Source of the DNA: Anarhynchus alexandrinus
Taxonomy: Eukaryota; Chordata; Aves; Charadriiformes; Charadriidae
Length of the DNA stretch: 64,000 nucleotides
Direction: 5' to 3'
NCBI GenBank assembly: GCA_008711295.1
Contig: VUYV01000120.1
Location: 111,989 to 175,988 of the forward strand
In this document: positions 11,777 through 25,300 of the stretch, piece after piece
How positions within the stretch are numbered: position 1 is the stretch's first letter
Layout: every line of letters begins with the position of its first letter
The notes under the pieces: generated by a model
Told to the model about the DNA's origin: nothing
The model's input: only the letters and a program-made list of their open reading frames with translations
Database searches by the model: none
Position numbers and translations under genes: made by a program

Positions 11777-11845
11777 TTGGGGGGATTGGACTAGATGACC
11801 TTTAAAGGTCCCTTCCAACCCAAACTGTTCTATGATTCTATGATT
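11777..11845 (+). mobile_element. short CR1 LINE 3' tail (sense)
   Basis: 'ggattggactagatgacc', 'ggtcccttccaacccaaac' and the terminal 'tctatgattctatgatt' are the canonical avian CR1 3' end. Only about 70 bp remain, an extreme 5' truncation. It lies 217 bp beyond the antisense CR1 at 11111-11559, and their tails pair as an inverted repeat of about 38 bp. Confidence 0.95.
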
Positions 11846-14800
11846 GGATGGAGAAAAGGAAAACACTAATTTAAACAAATTACTTGATGGTTATGGGAGC
11901 AGTCTTAATTTGTCCAGTGGATGTGGATGAGTGCTAGGAGTAAAGAGAGTCCAGGTATACCAAGTAGTGAGGTTGTTCAAAAAAAAAAGAGACTACGTCG
12001 ACTTAAGTGATTTAAAACTAGTTGGTTCAAATAATGATTTATATTATAGTTATTAATATAAAATAATTATTTTAACTTGGATTTGCCCACTTATATAAAA
12101 AGAATGTGAAAGTTGTGCTAATTAAATCATAAATGCTGAGGGGAAGGATTGCAAACTTAAATCCCAGTATTAGCTGACTGTCTTAACTGAATTTTAGAAC
12201 AATTTAGTCAAGATATAAAATGCTGAAAATAAAGGCTTTGATTATTGTTTATGTTTACTCATATGGATATTACTGTTTATTCAGTGGAGTTATTTCAGCT
12301 GATAAAGTGAAGCATTTGTTCAGGTGATTGATGCGCCAACAGTTAATATAGTAAAGCTTTTTCAGCACAGTAAAAAATACTTCAAAACATAATTGTTTCA
12401 ATACTAAAACTGAAGAAATTACTTTTATATATGAACAGTATTCTTTGAAATATTATTATATTATTTAGATTGCCAGAAAAAAATATTTTGCATTATAAGG
12501 TTGGGATTTTTATAGCATTCGTGTGGCTTAAGTGTTCCATTGATTTCACACTGCCATCCCTGAAGGGAGAATATAGCTTGTGGAAGTGTTTCAGTCTTCT
12601 TGATTTGTGAAAATTCAATATATCAGAAGGTGCTGTTGATTGCAAATATAGCCCAGGCTTCTTGCAACCTCAAACCAATTTTGAGTTTGAGGTGGTTTTG
12701 TTCTCACAGTAAGAATGTTAATAAGACCCCCAATGTGATTCTGTTCACACAAAAGAAACGATGACTATTTTGAGTGTGACACTTTTTAATAAAAAGCAGT
12801 GCTGCTGAAAATCTGATAGTCTTCAGTTATTAGAAAACTAAAGAAGTGTAAAGTATATGTCACTTCAGTGTAAAACTGTAATATTATAAAAAAGCAAACC
12901 AAGTAGCAAACCATTAAATTTAAATGTACTGAAGATGCACACTAAAAAAGTTTTCTATTTTAAGCATGTATTTGCATCCATTTTGTACTTTTCTGCAACA
13001 CTCTTTTGCAGTAATTAGTCAGAACTTCACAGCAACAGCTGTCCAGCCCTCTTGCTAAAATAGACTGTTCCTTATGTACATCTGCACTCGTGATTCTTTT
13101 ATTCATGCCAGAAGTTTATGTGGAGCTTGTACAGGCAGCTGAACTTTGCTGATTTTGTCTGGTAGAGGATGATACTTACCAAACAGGCATGATACTGAAT
13201 TCCGTGTTCTTAAACACACACATAAAGTTACTTATATAGGCAAGCTCAAAAATCTTAAAGCTAGTTAGTGCAAAACCAGCATGTTCCATGAATTGCTTTG
13301 AAAAGTCCTCAGTGTCCTTAAACCAGGACATAAGGAAATGTTCTAGTTCAGTTATAAGCAGAAACTGCTTTTTTTTTCTGAAGTTATTTCTATAAAAATA
13401 TGAATGGGATAGTGCCGTTAGGGTTGACTCTTCTCTTTAAATGCAACTTTTCTTTCATATTGCAGATTAATTCCTTTTTTTTTTTATTACTTTCTTTTCT
13501 ATTCTCCCTACATCACATCTCTTTTCCATTACCTGTATGCTGTGCAGTGGCACTGTGGTGCTGTTTCTTGTAAGAAAAATTATATTTTGTAATGGGCAGT
13601 TTCTATCTTTTTCTAAGTAGGAGTTAATTTTGTTATACAGGCTGCCTTTCTTCCTTTCATCTTTTATGTATAATGCTTTAAATAGGAATTTTCATCTGCC
13701 CAAAGAACGAGAGTGTGCATTGTCCATCTGAGGCTGTAATATTCCTTGTTCATAGAATAAGCAGGTGCAAGCCTGGTCTGTTGCTTAATGAGAAGGTCCT
13801 TAAGACTGTCCTACATGCTCCACGGAGCAGTACTGGTCGTTCTTTTCTCTGAAGTGCTACTTCACCACAAATTCAAACATCCTTGTACTGAAAGAGACCC
13901 TGCCTTCCAGATGAGCTGTAAACCAAAGCCCTGTGTCATTAGAACTGTCCTGGCACCCTCTGTAAGAGAAAGACTTTAGCCTTGCCTGTATTCTAGTTTG
14001 GATGCTCCCAGTACAGGTACATAAAAGGAATTGTCCCCACATTTTCAGCTGGACACTGTATTCTGGTTGTTCTCTGATACCTCATGGGGTTTTGTTTGCT
14101 ATTGAATTACAGCCTTGTTTTATGGCAGGACTGCAATATTTCAGTGCTGGTGACAAGACACCCCTGGATAATCTAAAAAAAAAAAAAAATTGGAAGGAAA
14201 TGTGTTTCAGAAGTTATTAGTATTAAAGTACTGCAAAGAAATAAAACATTTACTCTTGAGGGCCCTCATTTACTCTTGAAGGCCGTTAGTGACAATTTCA
14301 AGATTCCCCATTTGTTCCTTCCAATTTCTTTGTTTGGAATCTGAAAGAGCAGAGGAATAGGAGGTAGCATGTAACGGTCTTTTCATAACTAGATACTAAA
14401 TATTTTGTAATTTATGGAGCAAGAGCTGGATTACTGCTTTGCAAATTGTCCTGTTATAAGGAGGCATGCTCCTGTTTGTTAGCAATGTTTTTCCTCTGTT
14501 GCTTCTCCAGAAAGAATTATCTCCATCTTGGAGAACTGATTCAGGAGGGTACTGGAAAAAGAAATTAACTGGATGAGGTTTTATGGCAGAAACTTTGGAA
14601 CTGTATTCCTGTTGAGCATGTAAATAGCAAGGTGGGTGAGTTTGCAATCAGTTTAAAAGCCATCTTTTGCAGTGTACTTCTATATGGATTGTAAAGTGTT
14701 TGGCTACTCAAATCAAGGACAAAATCCTGTTTTGTGAAATAGCATTTCATTTAGTCTGCAAGTCTTTGTCATAACTTGAAGAGGCTGTTGCACTGTAGGG

Positions 14801-16120
14801 CAGATAATTTTAATTTTTTATCTTATCAGCATTCAAGGGACTAAAGTCAATGTTTTATACCACCTGTCCTCAGAGCCTCCTCACCCTAAGGAAGACATTG
14901 GCATGACTCAAAATACACACAGAACAGATCTACTCTGTTTACTAGGTGATTTTACAGTCATGTTTCAGAGCAGACTTGCACTTTAAAAATAAAATTTTGC
15001 TCCTATCAAATAAACCTCATCAGATATCATCCATTAGTGCTAGTTTATGTATTTGCTCTTCCTAAAGTTCTTTTGCATTACTTCTGAGGCTCATTAACCT
15101 ACATACCCCATCAGAAAAGAAGGTGGAATTCCTATATTTAATCTGTCCATGCTCAAAGGCAGACCTGCAGTCAGCTGGGTATCTTTAAAGCAGGTGCCTG
15201 GGCAGTGAGCAGGCAGAAATAAGGAGGTGGTGGCCAGAAGAAGTGATCAAGGCAACTGCAGAGAAAAAGGAGCTCCCTGTAAAGGGCCAGTGGGCAGGCA
15301 AGTGTTGAGGATGAGGATCACAGGCTTAGAGTTACCTGCTGAGCTTCAGCAGCATCACATGTACTCACTACCCCTTGCTCAAACTGAAGTGATCCAGCTG
15401 TCTCTTAGTGCCACTGAATATTATCCCAGCTAAATACCTTTGTCCCTTATTTGCAGATATTCCAAATATTTTGAAGACATAGGTCTGGCTAAAGAGCATG
15501 TTGAATATAGACACTTGCCTTTCAACAATGAAACTACGCTCCAAAGTCTTTTGGCTTGCATGTTCCCAGACTGCCTGCTTTAATGAGCCCTAAGATAGAT
15601 TTCACCCCTTACTCATGACAATTACCGACATCACACAGGTGCTTGTTCCTACACCGTTTCATTCCTGCATTAAGGACTTTGTTGATAACTGGCATATTTG
15701 TAGTTCCTGAAGAGGAAAGACCTTTAATGTAATGAAAGGATCCATTCATTAATGCTGTCTGTCCATTTATTTCACACATGGAATGCCTGTTTTTCTTCTC
15801 TCTGCTTCAGTGGAAAGCATTTTAATCACTTCGAGCATTTGTAGAAAATATAGTCACTTGGAGTGGGTACGGTTGGTATGTTCTCTTGCCTGTGGCAAAG
15901 GCTTAAAATGTGCATAATCTCATCCTAATCAAGAGCACAGAAGTTAAAACTTCATCTGTATGTATAGATAGAGATGGGACGCATCCTATGACCATTGTAA
16001 GAATTCTATGAATAAGGAACTAATGTGAACCAGGAACCTAATTAAGAGTAAAAATTATCAATACATTGCTTCCTTCTGTCTCAGCTTCAGCCTGGCAGTC
16101 CCGCTCCGAACCTTCTCCCA
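11846..16120. other. AT-rich unique sequence with small local repeats
   Basis: No gene is recognised in these 4.3 kb. The 12000-13000 part is strongly AT-rich. Simple features include a near palindrome around 12672-12696 ('cctcaaacc' and 'gtttgagg'), T-runs at 13369-13377 and 13478-13487, an A14 run near 14175 and a two-copy repeat at 14248-14284. Open frames (for example 13788-13979 + and 14396-14647 -) overlap each other antisense and have no recognisable domains. Confidence 0.6.
14248..14284. repeat. two-copy 20-bp tandem repeat
   Basis: The phrase 'catttactcttgagggcc' is followed directly by 'catttactcttgaaggcc'. The period is 20 bp with one mismatch. This is a simple local duplication with no evident function. 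Confidence 0.85.
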
Positions 16121-16709
16121 TGCTGTACTAGCACGCCGGTGACGTGCGGAAAGTAGACTCCACAACCGAGATGATTGTAAAGTAGGTATGTTTATTCAGC
16201 GCCGGGCAGCACGGGGGGTCGTCCCACCACAATCATGTGCGCCCAGTGCAGCGGCTTTCTCAAATATATATTGTACTTAATCACATAAACATAAGATTTC
16301 CGAATACGCCTATACATATTCATGACCTGTCCCCGCTTCGTATTAAAATTAACTCTAATACATCATTTTCATAAACTCCTCCCAACTACGCTTGCGCATT
16401 GCCTCCTGGTGGTGGTCGCTGAGGGTCGTGAGGATGAAGGCTGATGATTCCTCTTCATCACCGCAAGTAACCTTTTGCTTTTGCGCAGACTTAGTTCTTC
16501 CTTGGTCTTTGTCCAGACTGCAGGGTCGGTTTCAACCGCTTCTCCAGACAGGTTCTTGTTCATTATCAGGAGCTGTCCTTGACAACATCACAAGACTTCT
16601 TGCTTCATCTGGTTTTCAGTAAACTATCAGGCCTGTCTTTTAGGTTATATATCACTACTAGCCAATAGTACACAATGTGTCATTATCTCTATCATATACC
16701 CCCGACTCA
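16121..16709 (-). mobile_element. solo-LTR-like endogenous retrovirus element (antisense)
   Basis: Read on the minus strand, this block has LTR architecture: a long U3-like part, a TATA-like 'caatatata' (plus-strand 16262-16274), about 65 bp of R-like sequence, an AATAAA polyadenylation signal (plus-strand 16191-16196), then a U5-like segment. Chosen ends give TG...CA termini over 589 bp, but no target-site duplication is visible, so the borders may be off by tens of bases. It holds many more CpGs than its surroundings, especially 16105-16250 and 16320-16440, which argues for recent insertion. No gag, pol or env sequence flanks it. The open frames 16369-16563 (-) and 16392-16622 (+) are by-products. 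I cannot name the family. Confidence 0.68.
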
Positions 16710-17204
16710 CTGGGAACCTCCCTAATTATTTAAAAAATTATGCAGATTTCTGCACAATCCTTGCAGCAGACATCTAGCTCACATCTCTATAGCTGTGCCA
16801 TGAGTGCCACTGACAGGACCTACCTTGGTGGCAGAAAATTCTCCTGCAGGATAAGGAGTCATATTGCTCTGAGACAGTCAGGTTGGCGTTCAAGCAGTCA
16901 CCAATGTTAACTGAGAAAAGGGCAGAACAAGTGTGTTAATTGTCACTCATTCTGCATACTTTTGGGGCATCCTTTCTCATAGTCTCTTGTGCAATTCCAG
17001 GTGGAATTCAAAACTGCTCTGATTCGATGGGGTCCCGGGGGTGATTCTGCTGCCATTCACACACAACTCTCCCGCCGAGTTGCTCAGGAGAAAATTCCCT
17101 TGCAGTAGAGCAATCTCTCTGACTACCTGGGGTCTAAGTCTGTCCATACTAGAGTAAATCAGGTGCTGGCTAGAATAAAGTAGTGTTTCTTAATCTATGG
17201 GGTT
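16710..17204. other. unique sequence, nothing recognised
   Basis: No gene or repeat recognised. The right end of the preceding LTR-like element is uncertain and could extend into the first part of this interval. A small CpG-bearing patch lies at 17025-17085. Confidence 0.5.
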
Positions 17205-17239
17205 GTTTTGTTTTGTTTTGTTTTGTTTTGTTTTGTTTT
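17205..17239. repeat. (GTTTT)7 microsatellite
   Basis: Seven perfect GTTTT units. Perfect repetition makes length variation between individuals likely. It lies in unique sequence with no adjoining poly(A)-tailed element that would explain it. Confidence 0.97.
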
Positions 17240-20200
17240 TCTTAGAGAAGTGCATTATATCAGCAGCACTTTCAACTGCAAACAGATCATTTTTCCATGA
17301 CAGAACGTATTGCACAAGAAGGAAGTAATGGGGAGTGGCCCAAATCTAGCATGAAAATGAGCAGCTCAGAAGCATACAAAAATATCAGCTCAGTTTCTGA
17401 TGTGTTTATTTGCTGCTAGAGCTGTGAGATACAACAGTCTCATACCTAGAATTGCCTCCCCAGCAGATTAAAGAGGGAGCATTGGCAAGTGTTCGCAATC
17501 CTGACAAAATCATGTCAACTCCTGACATAATGAGTAATAATAATAAAAAAAAAAAGCATGAAACACATTTAAGTATTAGTTTGAGATATCATAGAGCTGA
17601 CAGAGAATCAGCCCCTGATCAGCATAGAGAAAAATCAAAGCAAGAAATACGAGCGAGAAGAAGAGCTGCTCTGACTTCGGTCAGCACTTGCCAGCACGCG
17701 TTCCCAGTACAGCTGTCTGCAGCGAGGAGGCCACGGGTGTCAGAAGCCAGCTTTTGCCTTGCTGTGGTATTAGAAAGGTCTGGTTATGAAGCTGTATGTT
17801 AAAATAGCTGTGGAAGAAAGGAATAAATGTAAAGCGCTATGAATTTATGGGAAAACAGTAAGTATTCACAGCAGGGGAGTCTCATCTGATTGGGCTGAAA
17901 CACTAAAATCACATCATTTATTTCCCTTTCATCTTAAACAGCATCTTGGTTGCAAATGCCACCCCCTGTGCTGTTTTGACTGTTATCCTACCTATTAACT
18001 GGAACCCTGCCCAAATTTGTAACTGGAAAAACTGAACCCTCGTGCCTTGACTGATGCCTGCGATTTGTGAAAAGGAAGACGCTGTCAGCAAAGCAGTATG
18101 TAGAAGCGTTTATCTAATACTGGCTGCTGTAAGAGTCTCTGGTAACCAGGGATGCGGGATCTGTCTTACTGTCGCACGGTATCGAGCCCATTGTTCCCCC
18201 ACTGCCAGGGAATAGTGCCTTTTGGCCTGAGAAAGGAATTGTTTTCTGCAAAAATATTTTCTTTCCTCATTCTTCTGTTCTGTTCTGCAAGTCTGATTTT
18301 CCATGTAATGCCTGGTGGGCCCTGGCCCTATTTCCTGCTGTAATGCCAAAACCATGGAGTGAAGATAACCACCTACAAAGAGGTGGATATTAAGGGGGCA
18401 GTCTCCTCCTGACTCCAGCTGAATTTCAGCTTCTGACCAGGAATAATGTAAATTCAAACATTTGGTCACTGTTTTATCTACCCTTTAGTGGTATATTAGG
18501 CTGTAGGATATCTGTGACTTCACTTTTGCAGTGCTACTGCATAATTCAGAATTACAGATCAAGTGATAAAATAAGAATGTGTTTCTTAGCAGAACTGTGT
18601 ACAAAACAGACACTCAGCTTTATTAAGAAAGAAGCTAGCTGGTAATTGGCCCACTAAATGCTTGAACTCTGGAACTGTCCCAGGACACAGTGTTAGTGCT
18701 CAATTAGAGTGCTAGAGGACAATTCACAATAGCAGTAGGTTCAAAATAGTTAGGGGAAGCAGGTGACCTGGTGCAGCTAGTCCAGGCTCGAGACACTATT
18801 TGCACAGAGACTCCAAAAGGTTCTACAGATCATATAGAAAAAGTTGTCTGCAGGAATATTTTTCCCCCCTCATTTTTCAAAGCAACATGGAGCAGCCAGA
18901 TACGTAATGTCAGGGATTTTGCATGCTGCTGAGTGCACCAAGGACTCCACTTACTGAATCTGAAAAGGAGAGTGGTTTCTGGAAAGTTTCTGACATTGAG
19001 ACAGTTGGAGACCTTTTCTCAAAATAAGGGTAGTTTCTCCCCGTGCTGAAGGGAGCCTGAGGAGCGCTGTGCATCCGAGAGCTGCCAGCACAGTTGGGCT
19101 GCCGTTAACCTCTGGCTCTGCGACAGGTTGTTTTGGGGTTACAAGTTACTTGTCACCGAACAACCCCCAAAGCGGGGCTGTCTCTTCAGCCACACATGAG
19201 GAAACCAGGGCTCTTTAGTAGACCTCTAAGGAAGATGGCTTCTCAATTGCCAGAATCCTGTTTTCTGTTTTGGGAAAAATATGTCAAAACCAAAATGTTT
19301 CTGTGAAGCACTTGGGTTTGATGCTTTGTTATTTCCCTGTGAAAAAATGTTTTGTTAGAAAATTCCTAGCTAATTCCACTGCACAGAAACAATTAGAATA
19401 TAAGTAATTTTCTGTCTTTGTTCCCTTATTGTTTTTCAATTTTTGAAAGATATTCTATTTTTAAAATTAGAAACGAATCAAGCATCTGGCAACATGGGCT
19501 TTTCTTCATGTCAAGTAACTATTATGGGACTTAGTAAGAAGTCAGTTTGTTCTGCCCGGTGAAGCTCATCTACAGTGGCCAACAGATTTTTACTTGAATC
19601 CAGAGAAAACAAACAAACTTTTTTGTTCCATAGAGGATGTCAGAAACCTCTGCCCTAGCCATAGAGCCAAATTCAAATTCTCCTTGGCAGAAAACCCGAC
19701 AGTGCTGATGGACGTGAACATAAGAAAGTGAAGTGGGCCTTCTCCACCATTTCTGAGGCCTGTGCTCTTGCAGGGCTCTGACTCAGAGGACAGATAACTC
19801 AAATAAGTGACAAAACATGGATTTAGCCCTGCAGAGAGGTGTGTAGCTCCCTTTCATGGCTTCAGTGAGGCTTTGGCCATAGCAAAACAACAGAATCCTA
19901 ATGCATTTTAAGTCTTTTGTAGGCTTTGATTGGAAGAAGCATCTGGAGAGACATGAGTTATGCAGACATTTCATCTCTTCCTATTTAATTGCCACTTAAT
20001 TAAAGTGTTAAAATGGAATAACTTTACTGATTAATGCTCCCAGCAGCAGTAAGGCAGAAAGGCAGAAAATGTTAAGGTTACAACATTGTGTTAACATGCA
20101 AGAAAGGAAAGTTAAGTGGGTGTGACAACCTTTAACAATATGCTTTATGTTAGATGTAAATATAATTGGTTGTCATTACTTCATTAATGAGGAGGTGATC

Positions 20201-22316
20201 AAAAGAACTATAGATAGAAGCAAAAGCCTCAATTACATCAAATACGACTTTTAAGTACTTAGAATAGGCAAAGACTTTTGAACCATATGACTAGTGATTT
20301 TCTAGCAATGTACTGTCTTTAACACTTGCCTTTTCAGAACACATCTAAAAAAGTAAATCTATGCAAGATCCCACAAAACTAAGCAATGTAAAAGAAAAAG
20401 ATACTCAGTAGAGTAGATGCATAATTAAGCACTGCACAATTAGTGCTATAAGATAGGTCAGACCCTGACATACCTTGTACCAGTTAGGTTTTGTTTTCTA
20501 AAATCATGAATTCAGTTTTGGTCAAATAGAGGCAGTACGGTTTTTAATTTCAGAAGTTTATTTCTAAAATGGAGAATGTAGTGTTTACAACTAGTCCATT
20601 CAGAGAAGTATATCTCCCTCAGAGCCTCTCTGGGTCTTGTTTTTTGTTTCAGGACTCAGTAAAGCTGTGGGGTCTGATGACAGCAGGAGTCCAACAGATA
20701 CAGGTTTCATTCAGATGCTTTTTCCACTTTATATAAAATCACTTTCAACTACCACAGACTTTGCACCTGATCTTTCTTTTTTCGCTCCCTTCTTTTCCTA
20801 TTGTCTACTTGTTCATTCATTCTGGACCATTACCTTGTCCCTGATGATAAAACAGGTGTGACTGAGGCTTTCAGGCTGTGTTGGACTGGATCTTGTCTTT
20901 TCTGAAGAGTGCTCTTCTAGGACAGAGCTCTGGAGAAGCCCCCAGGGGCCTTTACCTGAGCCAGCTGTCTGGTGTGATAAGCTACGGGGCTGGCAGGAGC
21001 AGTTTTTCCAGGAGAGGATTCCTCTGAAGAATCTCATTTTCCTAGGGCAGGTATGAAAGATGACCTCTTAACAGCATTCATAAGTGGTGACAATCAGTGT
21101 CAGGACTTTGCTATACTGGTAAGTAAAAAAGTAGAGGTGACACGGTTATTATCTTCCCTGGCAGCTCTATGTCCATGCTCCATTCCTCTCCTCCTCCACA
21201 TTCCCTAAGAATGGACAGAAAAGTCTTTGTCTTGAATTTTTGTATTGAAAATATGCTTAAAATAGATGGTGCTGTAGACAGGTGTCTGACATACAATCCA
21301 AGTTTATGCTGATGCTTAATCTTGCACCTCCTCAGTAATGACCCTGATGTAATGGAACCACTTACTTTCTTATTCTGGGCAAATAATACATATAAACAGG
21401 TCTCTGAAGAAATGAGTTTTGATTTTTTCTTCTGCAATTACACATAAAACATATAATTAAGTAGTTGAAATTTCTTTTTTCCTTTTGTTCCCATTTATTT
21501 CTTCACAGGGCAGTGAAGTATAGCTAGTTTTCTCCATACTGGCATTTCTTACAACAAGGTGAAACAGAAGAGCAAGTAAAGTCCTTCTCAGAAGGACAAA
21601 AGGGTTCTTTTGTTAGATCAACTAGATTTCAAGTTTTTAATATCTGTTTAATTTTACATCTTAAATTTTCTTTTTAAGGTATTATGACAAAATTATGTAG
21701 GCTTGAAGCTCTGATGTGTGATGTAAAAGAATAAACCCAATACTTGCTGTTGAATAAATCCTCCTGCTATTGATCTGAGGACTGCAGAATCTGCCAAAAC
21801 TTCTCATAACAGCACCATGGGAACCTCTGGAAACATCAAAGGGTTCAGTGATTACTGTCAAAACATGCACAAATTAGCAATAAAAAACAACAACCCTGCA
21901 GCATTTTAGAGATCATTATCTCCTTTGAAACTCTCTGGATTGTAATTGATACCAGTTTAGTTTCACTAAATTAAGAGCACTTTGTTGGGAAAACAGTCTT
22001 TGTCCCCTTTGACATAACATAACGAACCATGACAATAACAGTTTCGTGGTCATTAGTCAGCTGTATGCATGAAGTGTGAAGCCTAAACTGCGTGGCTTTT
22101 TGCCCTTAAATCACAAGGTCTGGGCACAAGATGCCACAGTGCCAAGGACTGCCTTGACATGCCGCCAGGAGCCTGGCTGCCAGGGCCATCGTGTCGACGA
22201 ACTGTGCTAATCTGCAAGTGCAGGGCTCTGATATTAGCTTAGACTTGGGTAGAAATTACTTTTTTCAGTGCAACAGCACTTAGGAATTAAGGTTTCTAAT
22301 CGTACAGAATGCTTTC
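17240..22316. other. unique sequence, no gene recognised
   Basis: About 5 kb without a recognisable gene or interspersed repeat. The 116-codon plus-strand frame at 17452-17802 contains a lysine run read from an A11 tract and a basic, low-complexity composition, typical of a chance frame. The 119-codon minus-strand frame at 18110-18469 has no conserved domain I recognise. GC rises slightly at 19030-19170. Confidence 0.6.
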
Positions 22317-22352
22317 TTACTGAGAAGGGCTAAGTTACTGAGAAGGGCTGCC
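22317..22352. repeat. two-copy 18-bp tandem repeat
   Basis: 'ttactgagaagggctaag' is followed immediately by 'ttactgagaagggctgcc'. The first 15 bases are identical between copies. A small replication-slippage type duplication. Confidence 0.85.
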
Positions 22353-25300
22353 CAGGCTATTGGGACATCTCTATGTGAGTATGCGTATCTGATGCACAAC
22401 ACGCCACAGAAGACCTGTATTCATTTACACACTTGTACACAAGCAAGTGAAATAGTAAACAGAAATGAACCAGATCCACAAAGTTTTTTCTCAAATTTAT
22501 CAGTGTTTGATTTGGATTTTCGTCTTTTCACACTAGTTGAAACCATATGTAATTTACCTGACTGTTCATTACTCCTGGAATGAACATCAAAATTTGTGTA
22601 TCTAATCAAAGTCATAGAGGAGACCAGTGATGACTGTGAAGTCCAAGTAGAAGAAATGAGTTTAGGGATGGTTATGGAGACAGTTCCAGCTGTACCCGGT
22701 GCACTCACATCTGGTAGTAACCTCAGGAAACAAAGCTGAGGTTGTAACAGGTTTCAACTGAACTTTGAGTGTGTAACATCCCAGCTGGCCTAGATGTTTG
22801 TGACACTGTATTAAGATTGTTTCAATTATGTCTGATTCTTTATTTATTTTAATTTTTTACTTTAACTCAGTTTCCTTTACTTTGTCCCTTTTATTCTCTC
22901 AGCCCACCCACTCTACAGTAACCGTCAAGTGTCTTCTGGTCTCCTCAATTTCACAAAAGTCAGCACATGCCATGTCCTATCAAGAGCTACATTGTTAAAT
23001 GCTGGGCAATGTGTATATGCTGATCGCTGTCAAACAAAATGTATAGAAGTTTTTTCAGACTGCTCTTGTTTTAGAAGAACATGAGTTAGCATCTCTGTCT
23101 GCTACCCAAACTCTTACTGTCAGAAAATCTGTAGGATCATAATTATCTCAGAGACTTCTAGTCCTGTTTCAGATTTGACAGAGACAGATCAACAGTTCCA
23201 AAAATTACTCAAGCAGAATATGACTGACAGATAATCAGAGAGCTGGGCAGGTGGACACATAAGCTCCATTTTATTGTAGAGCCCAACTAAAACTAAATGT
23301 ATATGCTTATTTTTTCAGTTGCTATCAGTACTGGACTTTATTATGTCAAGCTTTTCTTTAGGTTTCTGAAATCTTTGAGCTTCTCAACATGTCTATGGGT
23401 GTATTGCTTTGCAGTTAATTCCTGGCTAGGCATGGTAAGAATATTTTTGCGTTTGAATGTTTTATGTGTACATACATAGGTTCAACAGAGGTACAGAGGG
23501 CTTCTCATAGCAGAATTAGACAGTCCTAGATATTTACAAAGTAAAATCTTTGCTTAAAAATGTGTTTGCTCTGTAAATAATCTCTAAATAAACTAGAAAG
23601 TAAAGGATGAGCTGGAAGGATACAGACTGTGGACATTCACACACACGTGGATTAAAGCTTGAGAAACTGCTGAGCAGCAAATGAAAACGAGTAAGACAAA
23701 ACTGAAATCTTTTATGAAAATGAGTAAGACAAAGCTTTACTTTCATCTTTCAAACACTATCATCTGACATGTTTATTGTTACATCTACCATTTTTTCTGC
23801 TGAAAAATTCCTTTTCTCCTCATTGCTATGGGACTGTGAAAAACCTTGCTGGGTAAAAATGGAACAGCCGTGTTTCCCCCCCCATAAAATCCAGTGTATC
23901 ATTTTTGACTCTTACACATTGCTCATGATCACATTTAATGAAAATCAAGAGCCCGATGGATATTCCTCAGCAGCCTAAGAGAAGAGTTACTGGAGGAAGC
24001 AGCCTTTGAGTCAGTTGAGGAAAATTCTGCAGGGGAGATTTTCAGTCTTCTGTCCCCCAGTATAATCCTGGGGCTCGCAAATTATCAGAGCTTTCAGTAC
24101 CCCATATAGAAAATCCAGGACAAATAATCAGCCTCGAAATGCAAAGAATGGAAACCATTCACTGATTCACTCAGGTATTTAAAAATTTAAAAATATGGAA
24201 CCGTCATTTAGAACCAACATATAGTGCCAACTAGAAAGAATAGTATCTCAGGCATAGGCAAGAAAACCTGCTGTCCTGTTCATGTTTGTTAGTTGCTAGG
24301 AAAATATCACTGCTAATGCAGTCCTGTACCCATGGCAATATGAGTTTATGAAGCTGGGTTTGCAGCTGTCGGGTTCTTCTGGTTTCCATATTGAAATGCA
24401 AATCATCCTAAGACTTCTGTCCTCACTTCAGGAGCCATATAGCAACGAAAGTAGTAGCTCTGCCATTAGGAAAAAAATGGTGATTGCATTTTTTACAATG
24501 CTAATGTTCTTGCTTAGCACATTGGGATGTGAAACTAGCTGTTACTGCTGATTTTAGTTCCTCACTGATAGAGGCAGTGTCACTGATTATTGCTGGGAAC
24601 TGGATGTGCTTTGAGCCACAGGTCTACTGTCTTAGATTAGAGCCTGATGGTAGTTATCTAAGTCCAGAAAGTCCTGAATTTGGAAACTCAGCCACATTTT
24701 TATTTCTTGGTAGTTAATTCATAATAGGGAAGGAAGAAAGGAAAAGGAAATGTTATCACAGTTACTCACCTACACAAGTTTGGGTTAGGTATTTTTTCTT
24801 TATTCCAAACTCTATATTACTGGATTTATTCCTTGAGAAGTGGTGCTTTGTTCTTAAAAATAAATGTGTGACCTGGAAGAAAAAAAAATGGCTTTAAGGA
24901 ATGGATGATTTCATGTTTTCATGATGATGCATCCAGTTGTGTCAGTTGTGGTGATTTGTATTTAATCCTGGAATATCATAAGATTGGATCAATGCTTTGG
25001 AATGGGAAAAATCAGCAAGCTACGCTTGCCAGGTAGTGCAGAAAGGTATGAGTTGACTGAGATCTTTATGATAGTGCAAACGGTGTCATCTTGCAAAGGA
25101 GCCTCTCTCGACAAGGTATTTTAAGTAAAAAATTGGAATAAATTTGTCCTTTTGAACTATATGGACTTGGTTATCTCAGTGCAAGAGACTAGACCCTGAA
25201 ATTAGTTTTCACATTTGGACAGATGTGGCAGCCATGGTGTTGCTGTCAATTTGTTACAGATGGTCCTGAACATTAAAATGGAAGTGGACTACGCTATATC

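Noticed and set aside
16369..16622. Open frames inside the antisense LTR-like block
   Set aside because: They lie within non-coding LTR sequence and match no retroviral protein.
17452..17802. 116-codon plus-strand frame with lysine run
   Set aside because: The lysines come from an A-run, composition is low-complexity, and no domain is visible.
18110..18469. 119-codon minus-strand frame
   Set aside because: No family recognised, no supporting context, and partly antisense to another frame.
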